From positions 1-64,000 of the forward strand of contig CAYFIR010000016.1 in the NCBI GenBank assembly GCA_964343195.1: DNA of 64,000 nucleotides, given 5' to 3'. The stretch comes from CAYVAP01 sp964343195 (GTDB lineage: Bacteria; Bacteroidota; Bacteroidia; J057). The notes under the pieces are model-generated. The model had not been told where the DNA came from. It saw nothing but the letters and a program-made list of their open reading frames with translations, and searched no databases. How positions within the stretch are numbered: position 1 is the first letter of the stretch; each line of letters begins with the position of its first letter. The translations under genes and the position numbers were made by a program. This document shows, in pieces, positions 7,470-17,174 of this stretch.

Positions 7470-9740
7470 ATGAGACTTCAAAGGCTACTTACTTTGCTCA
7501 GCGGCATGCTGCTGTTTCCAATGCTGCTACATGCTCAAAACCAACCTGGCTCCACTCTCGGAATCAAAAAAGCTACCGGAACCATTACCCTTGACGGTGT
7601 CCTGGACGAACCTGACTGGCAGCAGGCCCAGGTAGCCGATGACTGGTTCATGAGTTTTCCTGTGGATACTGCCCGGCCTGAGTTCAAAACGGTGGCCCGG
7701 CTTACCTTCGACGATGAATTTCTCTACGTATCCTATTACTGCGAAGACGACACCACACCAGACCTGATCAATTCCCTCCGCCGGGACTTTGACTATGATT
7801 TGAATGATAATGTCTCTGTGACCCTGGGGCCATACAATGACCGGCAAAATGGATTTTATTTCTCCGTTACAGCGGCAGGGGTTCAGGGAGAAGGGACCAT
7901 ATTTGCGGGGGGCTCCAATGGGGGATTCAACTCCTTTTGGGACAATAAATGGTACTCCAAGGCAGTAAGATACGAGGATCACTGGATCGTAGAGATGGCC
8001 ATCCCGTTCAAGAGTTTCCGCTACAAAGGGGACATTGACGAATGGAACATAGGCCTGATACGGGCTGACCGTAAGCGCAATACCGTCAGTTCCTGGATCA
8101 GTACGCCTATTCAGTTTGCTCCGGAATCTTTTGCGTATTCAGGCCAACTGCAATGGTTGGACCCGGTGCCTGAAGCTGGTGCCAATATTTCCATGATTCC
8201 CTTCCTCGCGGGTCGTGTAGATCAGGACCTCCAAAGCCCCGATCCTTCAGTTCAGACAGGATTTCAGGCGGGGTTTGATGGGAAAATAGCCATTACGCCC
8301 TCTCTGAACCTGGATGTCACATTCAACCCGGACTTTTCGCAGGTAGAAGTGGATCAACAGGTGATCAACCTGACCCGATTTGAAATACAACTGCCCGAGC
8401 GACGTCAGTTTTTCCTCGAAAATAGCGACCTGCTGGATAATGCTGGTTTTCCCAATGCACGGCCTTTCTTCTCGCGTAGGGTAGGGCTGGTACAGGATTC
8501 GCTCGAGCTGTTTCAACCCGTGCCAATCCTATATGGTGCGCGTCTGAGTGGATCGCTGACTCCCAAGTGGCGAATCAATGTCCTCAACATGCAGACCCGT
8601 GTCGCCGACGAGCAGGGACTGCCGGGACAAAACTTCACGGCGGCGGCCCTCCAGCGAAACTTTGGTGCCCAATCCAATTTTACCCTGAGTTTGGTCAACA
8701 AGCTCAATGTGGGCGTGACTCCCACTGATACAGCCAGGTTTTTTCATCCCTCCGTGTTTCGGGAGGTAGGAGCAGCAGACAGCAGCGTGAGGCAACTTAG
8801 CCTGTCCAATCAGGTGGTAACGGCTGATCTGGAGCTGTTTAGCCGCGACAATCGCTGGTACCATAGCTCCTTTATTTCCCGCTCGATAGCGAACTATGAA
8901 GGGGCTATGCCCTGGGCCGGAGCGGTTTTTAACCGCTATTCCAGCCGGAACTTTGGGGCATTTATTGGGGCCAACTTTGTCGGAGAAAGCTACTTCGCCG
9001 AAGCGGGCTTTGTCCCAAGCCAGGGAGTATATCCCGGACAGATCAATGCTTTTGGGAACGTATCCTATACCTGGTATCCAAAAGCTGACTGGCTGATCTC
9101 CATGGGGCCAGAGCTAGACGTGAATTACACTTTCCTACCGACAGGCCTGAATACGGATCACAATTTCGGGTTGAATTATGGCTTTAACCTGGCCAATACT
9201 TCCTCATTTGGCATCGGCGTAAGTCAGACGTACCAACAATTGACCCTTTCTTTCAATCCGCTGGGAGGGGACAAAGATTTTGAGGAGGGGGACGAGTTTA
9301 CCTGGTACAATGTCGGGCTGGAATATCAGAGTGATGTACGCAGGCTCCTGAATATGAACCTTTCTGCGGTTTATGGCGGGTTTTACAATGGGCGCAACCT
9401 TAACCTCAGCGGTCGTCTCAATTACCGCTATCAACCCTACGGTAACATTTCGCTGCAATTTGACTACAACGATGTCGAACTGGCGCCGGGCTATGGAGCA
9501 GGCAGGCTGTTTCTCATCGGTCCCCGAGTGGACCTGACCTTTACTGATGCGCTGTTCCTCACCACCTACGTGCAGTATAACAGCCGGCTCAACAACGTCA
9601 ACCTCAACGCCCGCTTCCAGTGGCGCTACGCTCCTGCTTCAGACTTCTTCATTGTTTACACCGAGAACTACCTCTCCACCGATTTTACCAGCAAGAATCG
9701 CGCACTGGTCTTCAAACTGGTGTATTGGTTGAATGTGTAA
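7470..9740 (+). CDS. DUF5916 family: CBM9-like domain plus outer-membrane beta-barrel
   Basis: A 756-residue exported protein with a signal peptide (1-22, ending LLHAQ). Residues about 35-230 resemble a family-9 carbohydrate-binding fold, with the entry motif ITLDGVLDEPDWQQA and aromatic strands. The rest (about 245-756) is a run of alternating amphipathic strands ending in an aromatic-rich strand (ALVFKLVYWLNV), as expected of an outer-membrane barrel of the DUF5916 family. The function is unknown; a surface glycan-binding or transport role is a guess from the fold. It is divergent from the channel gene, has its own likely promoter at 7433, and is followed by a strong terminator, so it is probably monocistronic. 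Confidence 0.85.
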   Translation: MRLQRLLTLLSGMLLFPMLLHAQNQPGSTLGIKKATGTITLDGVLDEPDWQQAQVADDWFMSFPVDTARPEFKTVARLTFDDEFLYVSYYCEDDTTPDLINSLRRDFDYDLNDNVSVTLGPYNDRQNGFYFSVTAAGVQGEGTIFAGGSNGGFNSFWDNKWYSKAVRYEDHWIVEMAIPFKSFRYKGDIDEWNIGLIRADRKRNTVSSWISTPIQFAPESFAYSGQLQWLDPVPEAGANISMIPFLAGRVDQDLQSPDPSVQTGFQAGFDGKIAITPSLNLDVTFNPDFSQVEVDQQVINLTRFEIQLPERRQFFLENSDLLDNAGFPNARPFFSRRVGLVQDSLELFQPVPILYGARLSGSLTPKWRINVLNMQTRVADEQGLPGQNFTAAALQRNFGAQSNFTLSLVNKLNVGVTPTDTARFFHPSVFREVGAADSSVRQLSLSNQVVTADLELFSRDNRWYHSSFISRSIANYEGAMPWAGAVFNRYSSRNFGAFIGANFVGESYFAEAGFVPSQGVYPGQINAFGNVSYTWYPKADWLISMGPELDVNYTFLPTGLNTDHNFGLNYGFNLANTSSFGIGVSQTYQQLTLSFNPLGGDKDFEEGDEFTWYNVGLEYQSDVRRLLNMNLSAVYGGFYNGRNLNLSGRLNYRYQPYGNISLQFDYNDVELAPGYGAGRLFLIGPRVDLTFTDALFLTTYVQYNSRLNNVNLNARFQWRYAPASDFFIVYTENYLSTDFTSKNRALVFKLVYWLNV

Positions 9741-9911
9741 GGGAAATTCAGGATTGGAAATTCGTACTTCGTAATTACTGCCCAGTGATGCATGCTCATC
9801 GCATCTGCTTGTGTGGCCTGTGTTTGGGAAGGTGGCAGCATCACCGAAATGTTAAGTCGCAGCATCTCCAACCCCAAATAGTGGTAGCTTTTACAAAAAT
9901 GTTGGACAAAA

Positions 9912-9951
9912 AAACCGTCCCTTTATCCACTTGTGGATAAAGGGACGGTTT
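9912..9951. terminator. Bidirectional intrinsic terminator
   Basis: A 19-bp perfect stem (9912-9930 with 9933-9951, arms containing CCGTCCCTTTATCC) flanked by A- and T-rich tracts. It serves the convergent DUF5916 gene (plus) and acetylesterase gene (minus). Confidence 0.9.
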
Positions 9952-10008
9952 ATCATTGACTGCCAATTGGAGATTCGAACCACGAACTCCCAACGTAGCA
10001 CCAACCTT

Positions 10009-12330
10009 CTATTGCTTCACCAGCCTCAACGTCTGCTGACCTTCAGGTGAAGTGAGTTGAAGCAGATACAGGCCGGCAGGGAGCTGACTGCCCATTTCCA
10101 GGGTATGCTGAGCCTCGCCCTGTTGCAGCAGTTGACCCATCGCATTGGTTAGCTGATAGTTGAAGTGCTGTGGGCCATGCACTTTGAAGCTATGCTCAAA
10201 AGGATTGGGGTAAGCCTCGGTAAATACCTGGGTTTGGTCCCCGATGCTGTTGACGACGAAGCATTCGCCGACGCTGAGGTTGGGATCGTACCAGCCTACC
10301 AGGTCGATATTGGCCAGCCCGCTGGAGGTAATGGCTACAACGTTGATGTTGTGAATTCCTTCTGGAATGTCGAGTGTGAAAGTGGAAAACTGCCAGGTAG
10401 TCCAGGCCCCGGTGGCCGGTAAATTAACTGTGCCTACTGATACTCCATCAAGGAATACTTCTCCGTCACGCGCTGAACCGCCACCATTGGCAAAGCGGAA
10501 CTGTAGTTCGGTGGAGATGTTCTGTGCCGCTTCAATGGCGAAGTAGATTTCTGCCCCGAGGAAGTTATCGGTGTTGGCGTAGCCTTCTCCTACGAAGCCC
10601 CCGTTGGTGGACTCCAGTTGGATGCCATCGACTTCGCAGGCGTCCTCTCCCTGAATGGAACCCGCGCACTCTTCACTGGCATCAGCGATACAGACTCCAC
10701 AGCTATCGAGGTATTTGGTACCCCCCCAGACGCCTTCGCAGTCCTGTTCACAGGGTTCCAGACCAGTAGTGCCGCCGACACAGGTGCTACAGTTATCGAT
10801 GTATGCATTCCCTGCCACAACTCCCTGGCAGTCAGGGTCGCATGAGCCAGCCGCTACACCTTCCAGTTCGAAATCGGCGAAGTCAATCAGGGGCAGCATG
10901 GCTGAGTCTTTCACCTGAAGTTTCACCGAGTTGTTGCCAGCCAGAAGACCGATTTTAATCGTATCCATCATCCAGGTCGATGAATCGCCAGTTGAGGGGA
11001 AGGTAAGCTCGCCTACTTCCACTTCATTCACCCATACAGAAAGAGGCAGATCCTGGCCACTGCCGTTGGAGTACTGCACATACATATCAGTAGAATCCTC
11101 TGCTGGTGAGTTCACGGCCCAGAGAATATTGCTTCCTACGCTATCGTTTAGGCGGGCATAGCCAGTGCCGACATATCCCCCATAGGTGGTATCGGCCAGG
11201 ACTCCATCAATGCTACAGGCATCTTCTCCCTGAATGGGGTCGGTACATGGGTCGATACCAGTTGTGCCACCCGAGCAGGTGCCACATCCGTCCACGAGGG
11301 CCAGCCCACCGAACACGCCAGCGCAGTCATTGGTAGGGGCAGACATATCGTCAAAGAACCCGATGTAGGTGTGTGGAACAGTGTCCATCGTGAACTGGAA
11401 CAGTTCGTCAGTAGTTACCGTGTTGCCCAGGCTGTCTTGCCATTCCAGGAAGGTATGCCCAGCGTAGGGAATCGCCTTGATGTGAATGTTAAGTCCTGAT
11501 GGATATGTCTCTGTGCGGGTGATCAGTCCTGCGTGCGGGTGATTGGCGATGACCTGTACCTCATACTGAGGTTTTAGGAAGGGAATCAGTTGGCTGACGC
11601 TGGTATCGCCGCTCAATTCCTGAATGCCTTCTACCACATAATCCGCCAGTTGAATGGCGCCCATTTCCTGGAAGTGGACATCGTCGCTGTTTCCATTGGG
11701 GTAGTTGGGATATTCTCCGGGAGCATAGTGGTTATACCAATAGTCGGTGGAATAGGCCTGGCCTACTGCCTCCATTCCGGCTTTGTTCTTGGCATCCAGG
11801 TCAATCAGCGCCACATTCATTTCGGCTGCGACATCGCGGGTCAACTGAGGATGTTCGTGGTAGGCGCCATAAGCGGTGCCGTCGGCATTCCAGGCATTGC
11901 GTCGCACAGTCGAAACGAGAACCGGAATCGCCCCCATGGCTCTGGCTTCATTGACATAGGCTCGTAGATAATCCTTATAGACCTCGCCATATGCCGTCCG
12001 GGCCGTATCGCTCTGATTGCGGTCGTTGATTCCAAATTGGATGAAAACAAAGTCTCCCGCCTGCATTTCAGACTTGACATTGGACCAGAAGAAGTTGTAG
12101 AAGCTTTTGGAACTGGTACCTCCAACAGCTCTGTTGATGACTTCGACATCGTCGCTATTGAAATATGCCTGAAGAACCTGACCCCAACCTTTACGAGGGG
12201 CCCAACCACTGTCATAGTTCTGGACAGTGCTGTCCCCGATAGTGAAAATACGGTATGATGCCGTATTGGGGACCATCATTCCCAGCAGCACAACGGCCAG
12301 GAGCACGCTTAATCTGAGTAAACTTTTCAC
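10009..12330 (-). CDS. T9SS-exported rhamnogalacturonan-acetylesterase-like SGNH hydrolase with CBM35-like modules
   Basis: A 773-residue secreted multidomain protein. After a signal peptide (1-25), an SGNH esterase domain (about 27-245) shows block I GDST (Ser34), the GG-TSS block, GIND (block III) and DDVHFQEMG with the catalytic Asp-His. The order fits rhamnogalacturonan acetylesterases (CE12), which remove acetyl groups from pectin. A Big-type domain (about 255-325) follows, then three short Cys-rich DCxGVxxGxxxxDxC units (near 334, 494 and 530), two CBM35/CBM6-like modules opening with IQGEDAC (about 367-490 and 555-685), and a C-terminal T9SS type A sorting domain (YPNPFEHSF...LQLTSPEGQQ). 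It is probably released or anchored at the cell surface to attack pectic polysaccharide. Substrate is inferred from family. Confidence 0.88.
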   Translation of the reverse strand: MKSLLRLSVLLAVVLLGMMVPNTASYRIFTIGDSTVQNYDSGWAPRKGWGQVLQAYFNSDDVEVINRAVGGTSSKSFYNFFWSNVKSEMQAGDFVFIQFGINDRNQSDTARTAYGEVYKDYLRAYVNEARAMGAIPVLVSTVRRNAWNADGTAYGAYHEHPQLTRDVAAEMNVALIDLDAKNKAGMEAVGQAYSTDYWYNHYAPGEYPNYPNGNSDDVHFQEMGAIQLADYVVEGIQELSGDTSVSQLIPFLKPQYEVQVIANHPHAGLITRTETYPSGLNIHIKAIPYAGHTFLEWQDSLGNTVTTDELFQFTMDTVPHTYIGFFDDMSAPTNDCAGVFGGLALVDGCGTCSGGTTGIDPCTDPIQGEDACSIDGVLADTTYGGYVGTGYARLNDSVGSNILWAVNSPAEDSTDMYVQYSNGSGQDLPLSVWVNEVEVGELTFPSTGDSSTWMMDTIKIGLLAGNNSVKLQVKDSAMLPLIDFADFELEGVAAGSCDPDCQGVVAGNAYIDNCSTCVGGTTGLEPCEQDCEGVWGGTKYLDSCGVCIADASEECAGSIQGEDACEVDGIQLESTNGGFVGEGYANTDNFLGAEIYFAIEAAQNISTELQFRFANGGGSARDGEVFLDGVSVGTVNLPATGAWTTWQFSTFTLDIPEGIHNINVVAITSSGLANIDLVGWYDPNLSVGECFVVNSIGDQTQVFTEAYPNPFEHSFKVHGPQHFNYQLTNAMGQLLQQGEAQHTLEMGSQLPAGLYLLQLTSPEGQQTLRLVKQ

Positions 12331-12739
12331 GAGTATAATGGTAGGTTATGAGTTCAATAAAATCCGTCAATCAAATACCTCCTCAAGGTAGTAGGTCCTG
12401 GTAAATCCATTCTGATGGATCATTGAGGCGGTATCTGTCTACAATATGGAGAATAGACTAAAAGTGCAACACTTTATCGGTTACACTATTCTGGTCTGTT
12501 TGAGTGGTCGACTGTAAGGCGTCCCGGTGCCTGTAAAGAATTTCCAGGTAAAAGGGTGGTTTTGCCAATGCTTCCCTGTACTTTTGCCCCCTCGCAAAAC
12601 ATTACCCAATCCGCATCGCGATTTATGCCGATTGGACCCGGATTTGTTATTAATATTCAATATCAGTTCGGGACTACAAAGGCTGCTACTACCACACTAC
12701 CACCATTCACGCTCTACGAAGCAGCAAGCTCCATTTTGA
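12331..12739. other. Divergent intergenic region between the acetylesterase and sulP
   Basis: No gene fits here. It contains a perfect palindrome, ATCCAT-TCTG-ATGGAT at 12405-12420, 75 bp upstream of the acetylesterase start, which could be an operator. A -7 promoter element for sulP lies at 12579. Nothing else recognisable. Confidence 0.4.
12579..12586 (+). promoter_or_regulatory. -7 element upstream of sulP
   Basis: TACTTTTG is a perfect TAnnTTTG match, 153 bp upstream of the sulP start. The nearest TTG is only 14 bp upstream, so the -33 element is weak. Confidence 0.4.
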
Positions 12740-14269
12740 ATGAAGAAGTACCTGAACCTCTTTGACCTTTCTCAAAAAGTCGATTATCGAACCGAAGTCC
12801 TCTCTGGTCTGACCGTGGCCCTTGCCCTGGTACCTGAGGCGGTAGCCTTTGCCCTTATCGCCGGGCTATCCCCCCTGACGGGCCTTTACGCGGCCTTTAT
12901 GATGGGACTGGTAACATCTATCCTCGGTGGACGCCCCGGAATGATCTCGGGAGCCACCGGAGCCGTAGCGGTCGTACTGGTATCGCTGGTTGCCACTCAT
13001 GGAGTAGAATATGTCTTCGCCACCGTCATCCTGGCGGGGCTGCTACAGATTGCGGCGGGATTCCTCAAGTTGGGGAAAGCTATGCGCCTCGTGCCGCAAC
13101 CTGTAATCCTGGGGTTTGTCAACGGCCTGGCCATCATCATCTTCATGTCGCAGCTCGATCAGTTCAAGACAACTGCCGGTGAATGGATGTCCGGAACACC
13201 GCTTTTCCTCTTCCTCGGGTTGGTGCTCCTGACCATGCTCATCATTTGGGGACTGCCCAAACTGAGCAAAGTGATCCCAGCCTCTTTGGTGGCCATTCTG
13301 GCGGTCTTTGGAATAGTCGTGGCCTTTGGACTGGATACCCGCACCGTTGGGGACATGGCGTCCATCTCGGGGGGATTTCCTCCGTTTCACCTACCCAAGG
13401 TCCCTGTAAGTTGGGAAATGCTGGTGACCATCGCTCCATATGCTTTCATCATGGCGGGAGTAGGTCTGATCGAAAGCCTGCTGACCCTCAACATCGTCGA
13501 TGAAATTACCGAAACCCGTGGTCGTGGCAACAAGGAAGCCGTTGCCCAGGGGATCGCCAACGTCCTTTCCGGCCTGTTTTCCGGCATGGGGGGTTGCGCG
13601 ATGATCGGCCAAAGCCTGATCAACATCTCCAACGGAGCGCGTGCCCGTCTGTCCGGTATCGTAGCCTCGGTGATGCTGCTGGTCTTCATCATGTTTGGCG
13701 CCGGGCTGATCGAGCGGGTACCCATGGCGGCGTTGACGGGGCTGATGATCATGGTGTCGATCGGGACTTTCGAGTGGGCCAGTCTGCGGACCTTCCGGCG
13801 CATGCCCCGGTCGGATATTTTCGTCATGGTACTGGTAACACTGGTCACAGCCATCCTGCACAATCTGGCCCTGGCCGTAGTGGTAGGCGTCATCATCTCA
13901 GCACTGGTATTTGCCTGGGAAAGTGCCAAGCGCATCCGGGCTCGCAAGCGTGTGGACGAAAAGGGGGTCAAACACTATGAAATCTTCGGACCGCTGTTTT
14001 TTGGCTCCGTGACCGTTTTCAACGAGAAATTCGATGTGCTAAACGACCCCGATGAGATCGTGATTGACTTTGAGGAAAGCCGTCTCGTCGATATGTCTGC
14101 CATCAATGCCGTCCACAAAATCACCGAGCGCTACTCCAAAGTGGGCAAAAAAGTTCACCTGGCTCACCTGAGCGAGGACTGCCGGAAACTCCTTTCAAAC
14201 GCTGATGCCATCATCGACGTCAACGTGGTGGAGGATCCGACCTATAAGGTGGCTGTAGATGAGGTGTAG
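12740..14269 (+). CDS. SulP-family inorganic anion transporter with STAS domain
   Basis: An inner-membrane transporter of the SLC26/SulP family, which moves sulfate, bicarbonate or other anions. It has 509 residues. The membrane part (about 15-395) opens with the family signature GLSPLTGLYAAFMMGLVTSI followed by GGRPGMISGATGAVAVV, and contains the TM8 region GMGGCAMIGQSLINISNGAR. A cytoplasmic STAS domain (about 412-505) includes the VDMSAINAV stretch at the usual anti-anti-sigma-like switch position. The closest described relatives are BicA- and YchM-like proteins; the substrate cannot be decided from sequence. A promoter lies upstream and a terminator downstream, so it is transcribed alone. 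Confidence 0.93.
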   Translation: MKKYLNLFDLSQKVDYRTEVLSGLTVALALVPEAVAFALIAGLSPLTGLYAAFMMGLVTSILGGRPGMISGATGAVAVVLVSLVATHGVEYVFATVILAGLLQIAAGFLKLGKAMRLVPQPVILGFVNGLAIIIFMSQLDQFKTTAGEWMSGTPLFLFLGLVLLTMLIIWGLPKLSKVIPASLVAILAVFGIVVAFGLDTRTVGDMASISGGFPPFHLPKVPVSWEMLVTIAPYAFIMAGVGLIESLLTLNIVDEITETRGRGNKEAVAQGIANVLSGLFSGMGGCAMIGQSLINISNGARARLSGIVASVMLLVFIMFGAGLIERVPMAALTGLMIMVSIGTFEWASLRTFRRMPRSDIFVMVLVTLVTAILHNLALAVVVGVIISALVFAWESAKRIRARKRVDEKGVKHYEIFGPLFFGSVTVFNEKFDVLNDPDEIVIDFEESRLVDMSAINAVHKITERYSKVGKKVHLAHLSEDCRKLLSNADAIIDVNVVEDPTYKVAVDEV

Positions 14270-14288
14270 AAGCGCAATGGTGGAACAA

Positions 14289-14334
14289 GGAATACGGTAC
14301 GACGGGCTCAATGAATCGCGCCATACTGTATTCC
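14289..14334. terminator. Bidirectional intrinsic terminator between sulP and the FecA-like receptor
   Basis: GGAATACGGTA (14289-14299) pairs with TACTGTATTCC (14324-14334), with one G-T pair, and is followed on the plus strand by a T-rich tract. It separates two convergent genes. Confidence 0.7.
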
Positions 14335-14362
14335 CGGGTTTCTTTTTCCGCCTTCATCTGTA

Positions 14363-17002
14363 CTAGATCTTCACATTGATCCCGAGAATGATTTGTCTGA
14401 ATCCTCCGGGAAAAACTCCAGAAGTCGCCCGATTGAGGCGGGAAGCGCGGTAAACGCTGTTGGTTAGGTTTTTCCCGTTGACAAAGGCAGTCAGATTCAG
14501 GTCTTTGCCTATGGAAAAATCATAATTGGCGTAGGCATCCATAGTGAAATAGGCCGGAAGCTGCCCGATGGCTCCATCAGCAGATTCCTGGACAAAATTG
14601 TGAAACTCGGTGAACTGTTTGCTCACGTAGTTGCCGTTGATGCCCATGGCTAATCTCTGCCAATCGTAGGTGATTCCCAGGTTCAGATTTGCTCTCGGCG
14701 TGTAAGGCGCTTCGGCATTTTCCATTTTCCCTGCACCAAACTGGATGATGCTCTGGGTGATGTCTTCAAAGTCGCTTTCATCCAGGGTAGATGCTGTGAG
14801 CAATTCTTCTCCACCTGCCCCGTCGGAGACATACACCTCAAATGCCTCCCGGTTGGCATTCACCTTTTCCAGATACTCCGATCGGGTGGCTTCGCTGTGA
14901 ATGACCTGCGAAAAGAGGTCTCTATCCACTAAACTGCCTTCCAAAACAAGAGATCTCAGCAATGTCAGGTTCCCCTGAATCCGGAGCTGGTGTTGGGTCG
15001 TATTCACGATTTGGAGGCTTAGTGATGTCTCTATTCCCTGAACATTGATTTTGCCCAGCTCCTGAAACACTTCATTGCGGCCACCTGCATAAAAATTGCG
15101 GCTGGTATTGTTGAAATAGGTCAATTGTCCGTCGATCAACCCGTGGACAAGGCTTCCCCGCCATCCAATCTCACGGTTCCAGCTCAGCTCGGGATCGATG
15201 TTGATGTCCTGCCCCTGGAGAGGGTTGGTAACCACTCCATTTTGCTCCACCAAAAAACCGAAGACCTTGGATGGGGCAACCATGCCCTCGTAAATGCTGC
15301 TATAGAGCTCGCCCCCCTTGATGCGATAGTCCACGGTTAATCCCGGCAGAAACTGATTATAGGAATTGGGTTCACGGCCTGCATCAGTGCTACTGTTTCC
15401 CGGTTTTTGGGCCTGTGCCAATCGATCCTGTCGGAACATCTCAACATGTTCAAAGCGCAGGATAGGGGTAAATCCCCATGCTCCAACCTGAAATTCCTGT
15501 CGGATATAGCCATTGGCAGACCATAGCTGGTACCAAAGGTCTTTGGTCGTGAGGCCACTTCTGGCCCATCGACTGCTATCCGACTTCAGAAACCGATCCG
15601 CGAAAGTTTCATGGTGCAGGTTGGCACTGGCTTCCAGATGTTGGGTCTGGCCAAAGGCAACCCAATCCCATTTGAAGGTTTCCTTGGCTCCCGTAACGGT
15701 ATAGGCCCAGCGGCTGTCAGTAGTGCTTTCCCGGTCATCAATCACCCGCCCGACGATGACATAGTCCTCCTCTCCGAATGATAGGCCTGACAGATAGCTG
15801 TAGCGCTCTTCGAAGATGTCTTCTCCCACATAATCCCTGACCTCCGATGCCCGGACCTTGGCTGTAACCTGTCGCCACCAGTCTCTTTCAAAGTCAGATG
15901 CATAAACCTTCGAGGTAAAGCTCATGTGCTCGCGGGGCAGCCATTTGTGAATGACATCCACTCCATAGCGCCGCATGGTAAACTGGTCCGCATCCAGGGG
16001 GTTTTGGGTGGGGTCCACTTCGAATGTAAATGGAGTCTGGGAGCTGAGCGATGCCTGATTGTCCTCCGACTGAGCCGACACTTTGAAGTAAAGTGACTGA
16101 TTGTCAGAAAGCTGTGCAAAAATCTTGGCGTTGAGGTTCAGTACTTCGACGGAAGAATGGTCGGTAAATCCATCGAATTTTTTGTACACGCCTTCGACCA
16201 AAGCTCCGAGGTTATTCCAGGTGCCGCCGTAGGATAAAAGACCGGTTTGATAATTTCGCTGCCCGCCAATTAGCTTGACCCGTAGTTCAGGCTGCTGAGG
16301 GGGCAGTGCGGTGATGTAATTGACTGCGCCATACATGTTGTTGGGGCCATAGCGTAGCATATCTGCCCCCTTGTAAACTTCAATTGAGGTAATCCTGTCG
16401 CTCACGGGGTTGTAGTAGGCACCCGGTGCAATGTATGGGGCGGGAGCTGAGGGAGTTCCATCTTCCATGAGGAGCACCTTTTTGGACCGACGGCCCCAGG
16501 AGCCCCGAATGCTGATGTTGGGGCGGTTGGAAAGCCCCATATCGCCCACTATGTTTACCCCCGGTATGGTACGCAGCACCTCCTCTGTACTCAAGGGGGT
16601 GATATTGGCCAGGTCTATGGGATTAATCCGAAAATTGCTCCCCTTGAATCGGCTGGAATAAGAACTACGGGAAGCACTGACGATAACTTCTTCCAGTGTA
16701 GTGCTTGACCTCATCAGCTCTATTGTCCCAACTTCAAGTCCCTTGGTCAGGTCAACTTTTCCGTCTTCATAGCCCAGATAGGTGATGATAAGCACCTTCT
16801 GCTCCTCTTGCGGAGTAAGTTCAAAAAAACCAGCTTCATCCGTCACGGTACCAGTACCGCTAGCACCGAGCAGAATTCTTGCTCCAATAAGAGGTTGCTG
16901 ATCTTCCTGATCCACGATCCGGCCATGAATGGTTTCCTGAGCCTGCAAGTGTAGCAGCTGGAAAACCGTCAAAAGAAATATGATAGTAGTAGATTTGTTC
17001 AT
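14363..17002 (-). CDS. TonB-dependent receptor, FecA (ferric citrate)-like
   Basis: An outer-membrane importer of about 879 residues driven by TonB. It has a signal peptide (MNKSTTIIFLL...LQAQ), a carboxypeptidase-regulatory-like domain (about 25-110, HGRIVDQEDQQPLIGARIL), the plug (about 115-245) with VNIVGDMGLSNRPNISIRG and the FecA-type motif EDGTPSAPAPY, and a 22-strand barrel ending FRQIILGINVKI. The APAPY motif points to the ferric dicitrate/siderophore branch. I chose ATG 17002 over the ATG at 17062 because the signal peptide starts there. It lies 172 bp behind another TonB receptor on the same strand and may be cotranscribed. The ligand is inferred only. Confidence 0.88.
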   Translation of the reverse strand: MNKSTTIIFLLTVFQLLHLQAQETIHGRIVDQEDQQPLIGARILLGASGTGTVTDEAGFFELTPQEEQKVLIITYLGYEDGKVDLTKGLEVGTIELMRSSTTLEEVIVSASRSSYSSRFKGSNFRINPIDLANITPLSTEEVLRTIPGVNIVGDMGLSNRPNISIRGSWGRRSKKVLLMEDGTPSAPAPYIAPGAYYNPVSDRITSIEVYKGADMLRYGPNNMYGAVNYITALPPQQPELRVKLIGGQRNYQTGLLSYGGTWNNLGALVEGVYKKFDGFTDHSSVEVLNLNAKIFAQLSDNQSLYFKVSAQSEDNQASLSSQTPFTFEVDPTQNPLDADQFTMRRYGVDVIHKWLPREHMSFTSKVYASDFERDWWRQVTAKVRASEVRDYVGEDIFEERYSYLSGLSFGEEDYVIVGRVIDDRESTTDSRWAYTVTGAKETFKWDWVAFGQTQHLEASANLHHETFADRFLKSDSSRWARSGLTTKDLWYQLWSANGYIRQEFQVGAWGFTPILRFEHVEMFRQDRLAQAQKPGNSSTDAGREPNSYNQFLPGLTVDYRIKGGELYSSIYEGMVAPSKVFGFLVEQNGVVTNPLQGQDINIDPELSWNREIGWRGSLVHGLIDGQLTYFNNTSRNFYAGGRNEVFQELGKINVQGIETSLSLQIVNTTQHQLRIQGNLTLLRSLVLEGSLVDRDLFSQVIHSEATRSEYLEKVNANREAFEVYVSDGAGGEELLTASTLDESDFEDITQSIIQFGAGKMENAEAPYTPRANLNLGITYDWQRLAMGINGNYVSKQFTEFHNFVQESADGAIGQLPAYFTMDAYANYDFSIGKDLNLTAFVNGKNLTNSVYRASRLNRATSGVFPGGFRQIILGINVKI

Positions 17003-17174
17003 GTTGGAAATGTTTGGGCCCTTTATTTGGCGAATAACGTGAATTGGGAAATACTCGGCCAATGTGAAAAGTCAGCCTGGCATCTCAATACCTACCTGGA
17101 GAAATGGGATCAGGTATGGTGGAGCTAAGGGGAGTATTCCGTTCGAAACTCCATAGCCTCCATCCCTTCATGCC

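Noticed and set aside
13387..13971. 194-residue frame opposite the sulP gene
   Set aside because: It is an antisense shadow of a clear membrane transporter, with no protein motif of its own.
17003..17174. Cobalamin or other riboswitch before the FecA-like receptor
   Set aside because: No conserved B12-box (GCCACTG) or long stems seen; only a short spacer.
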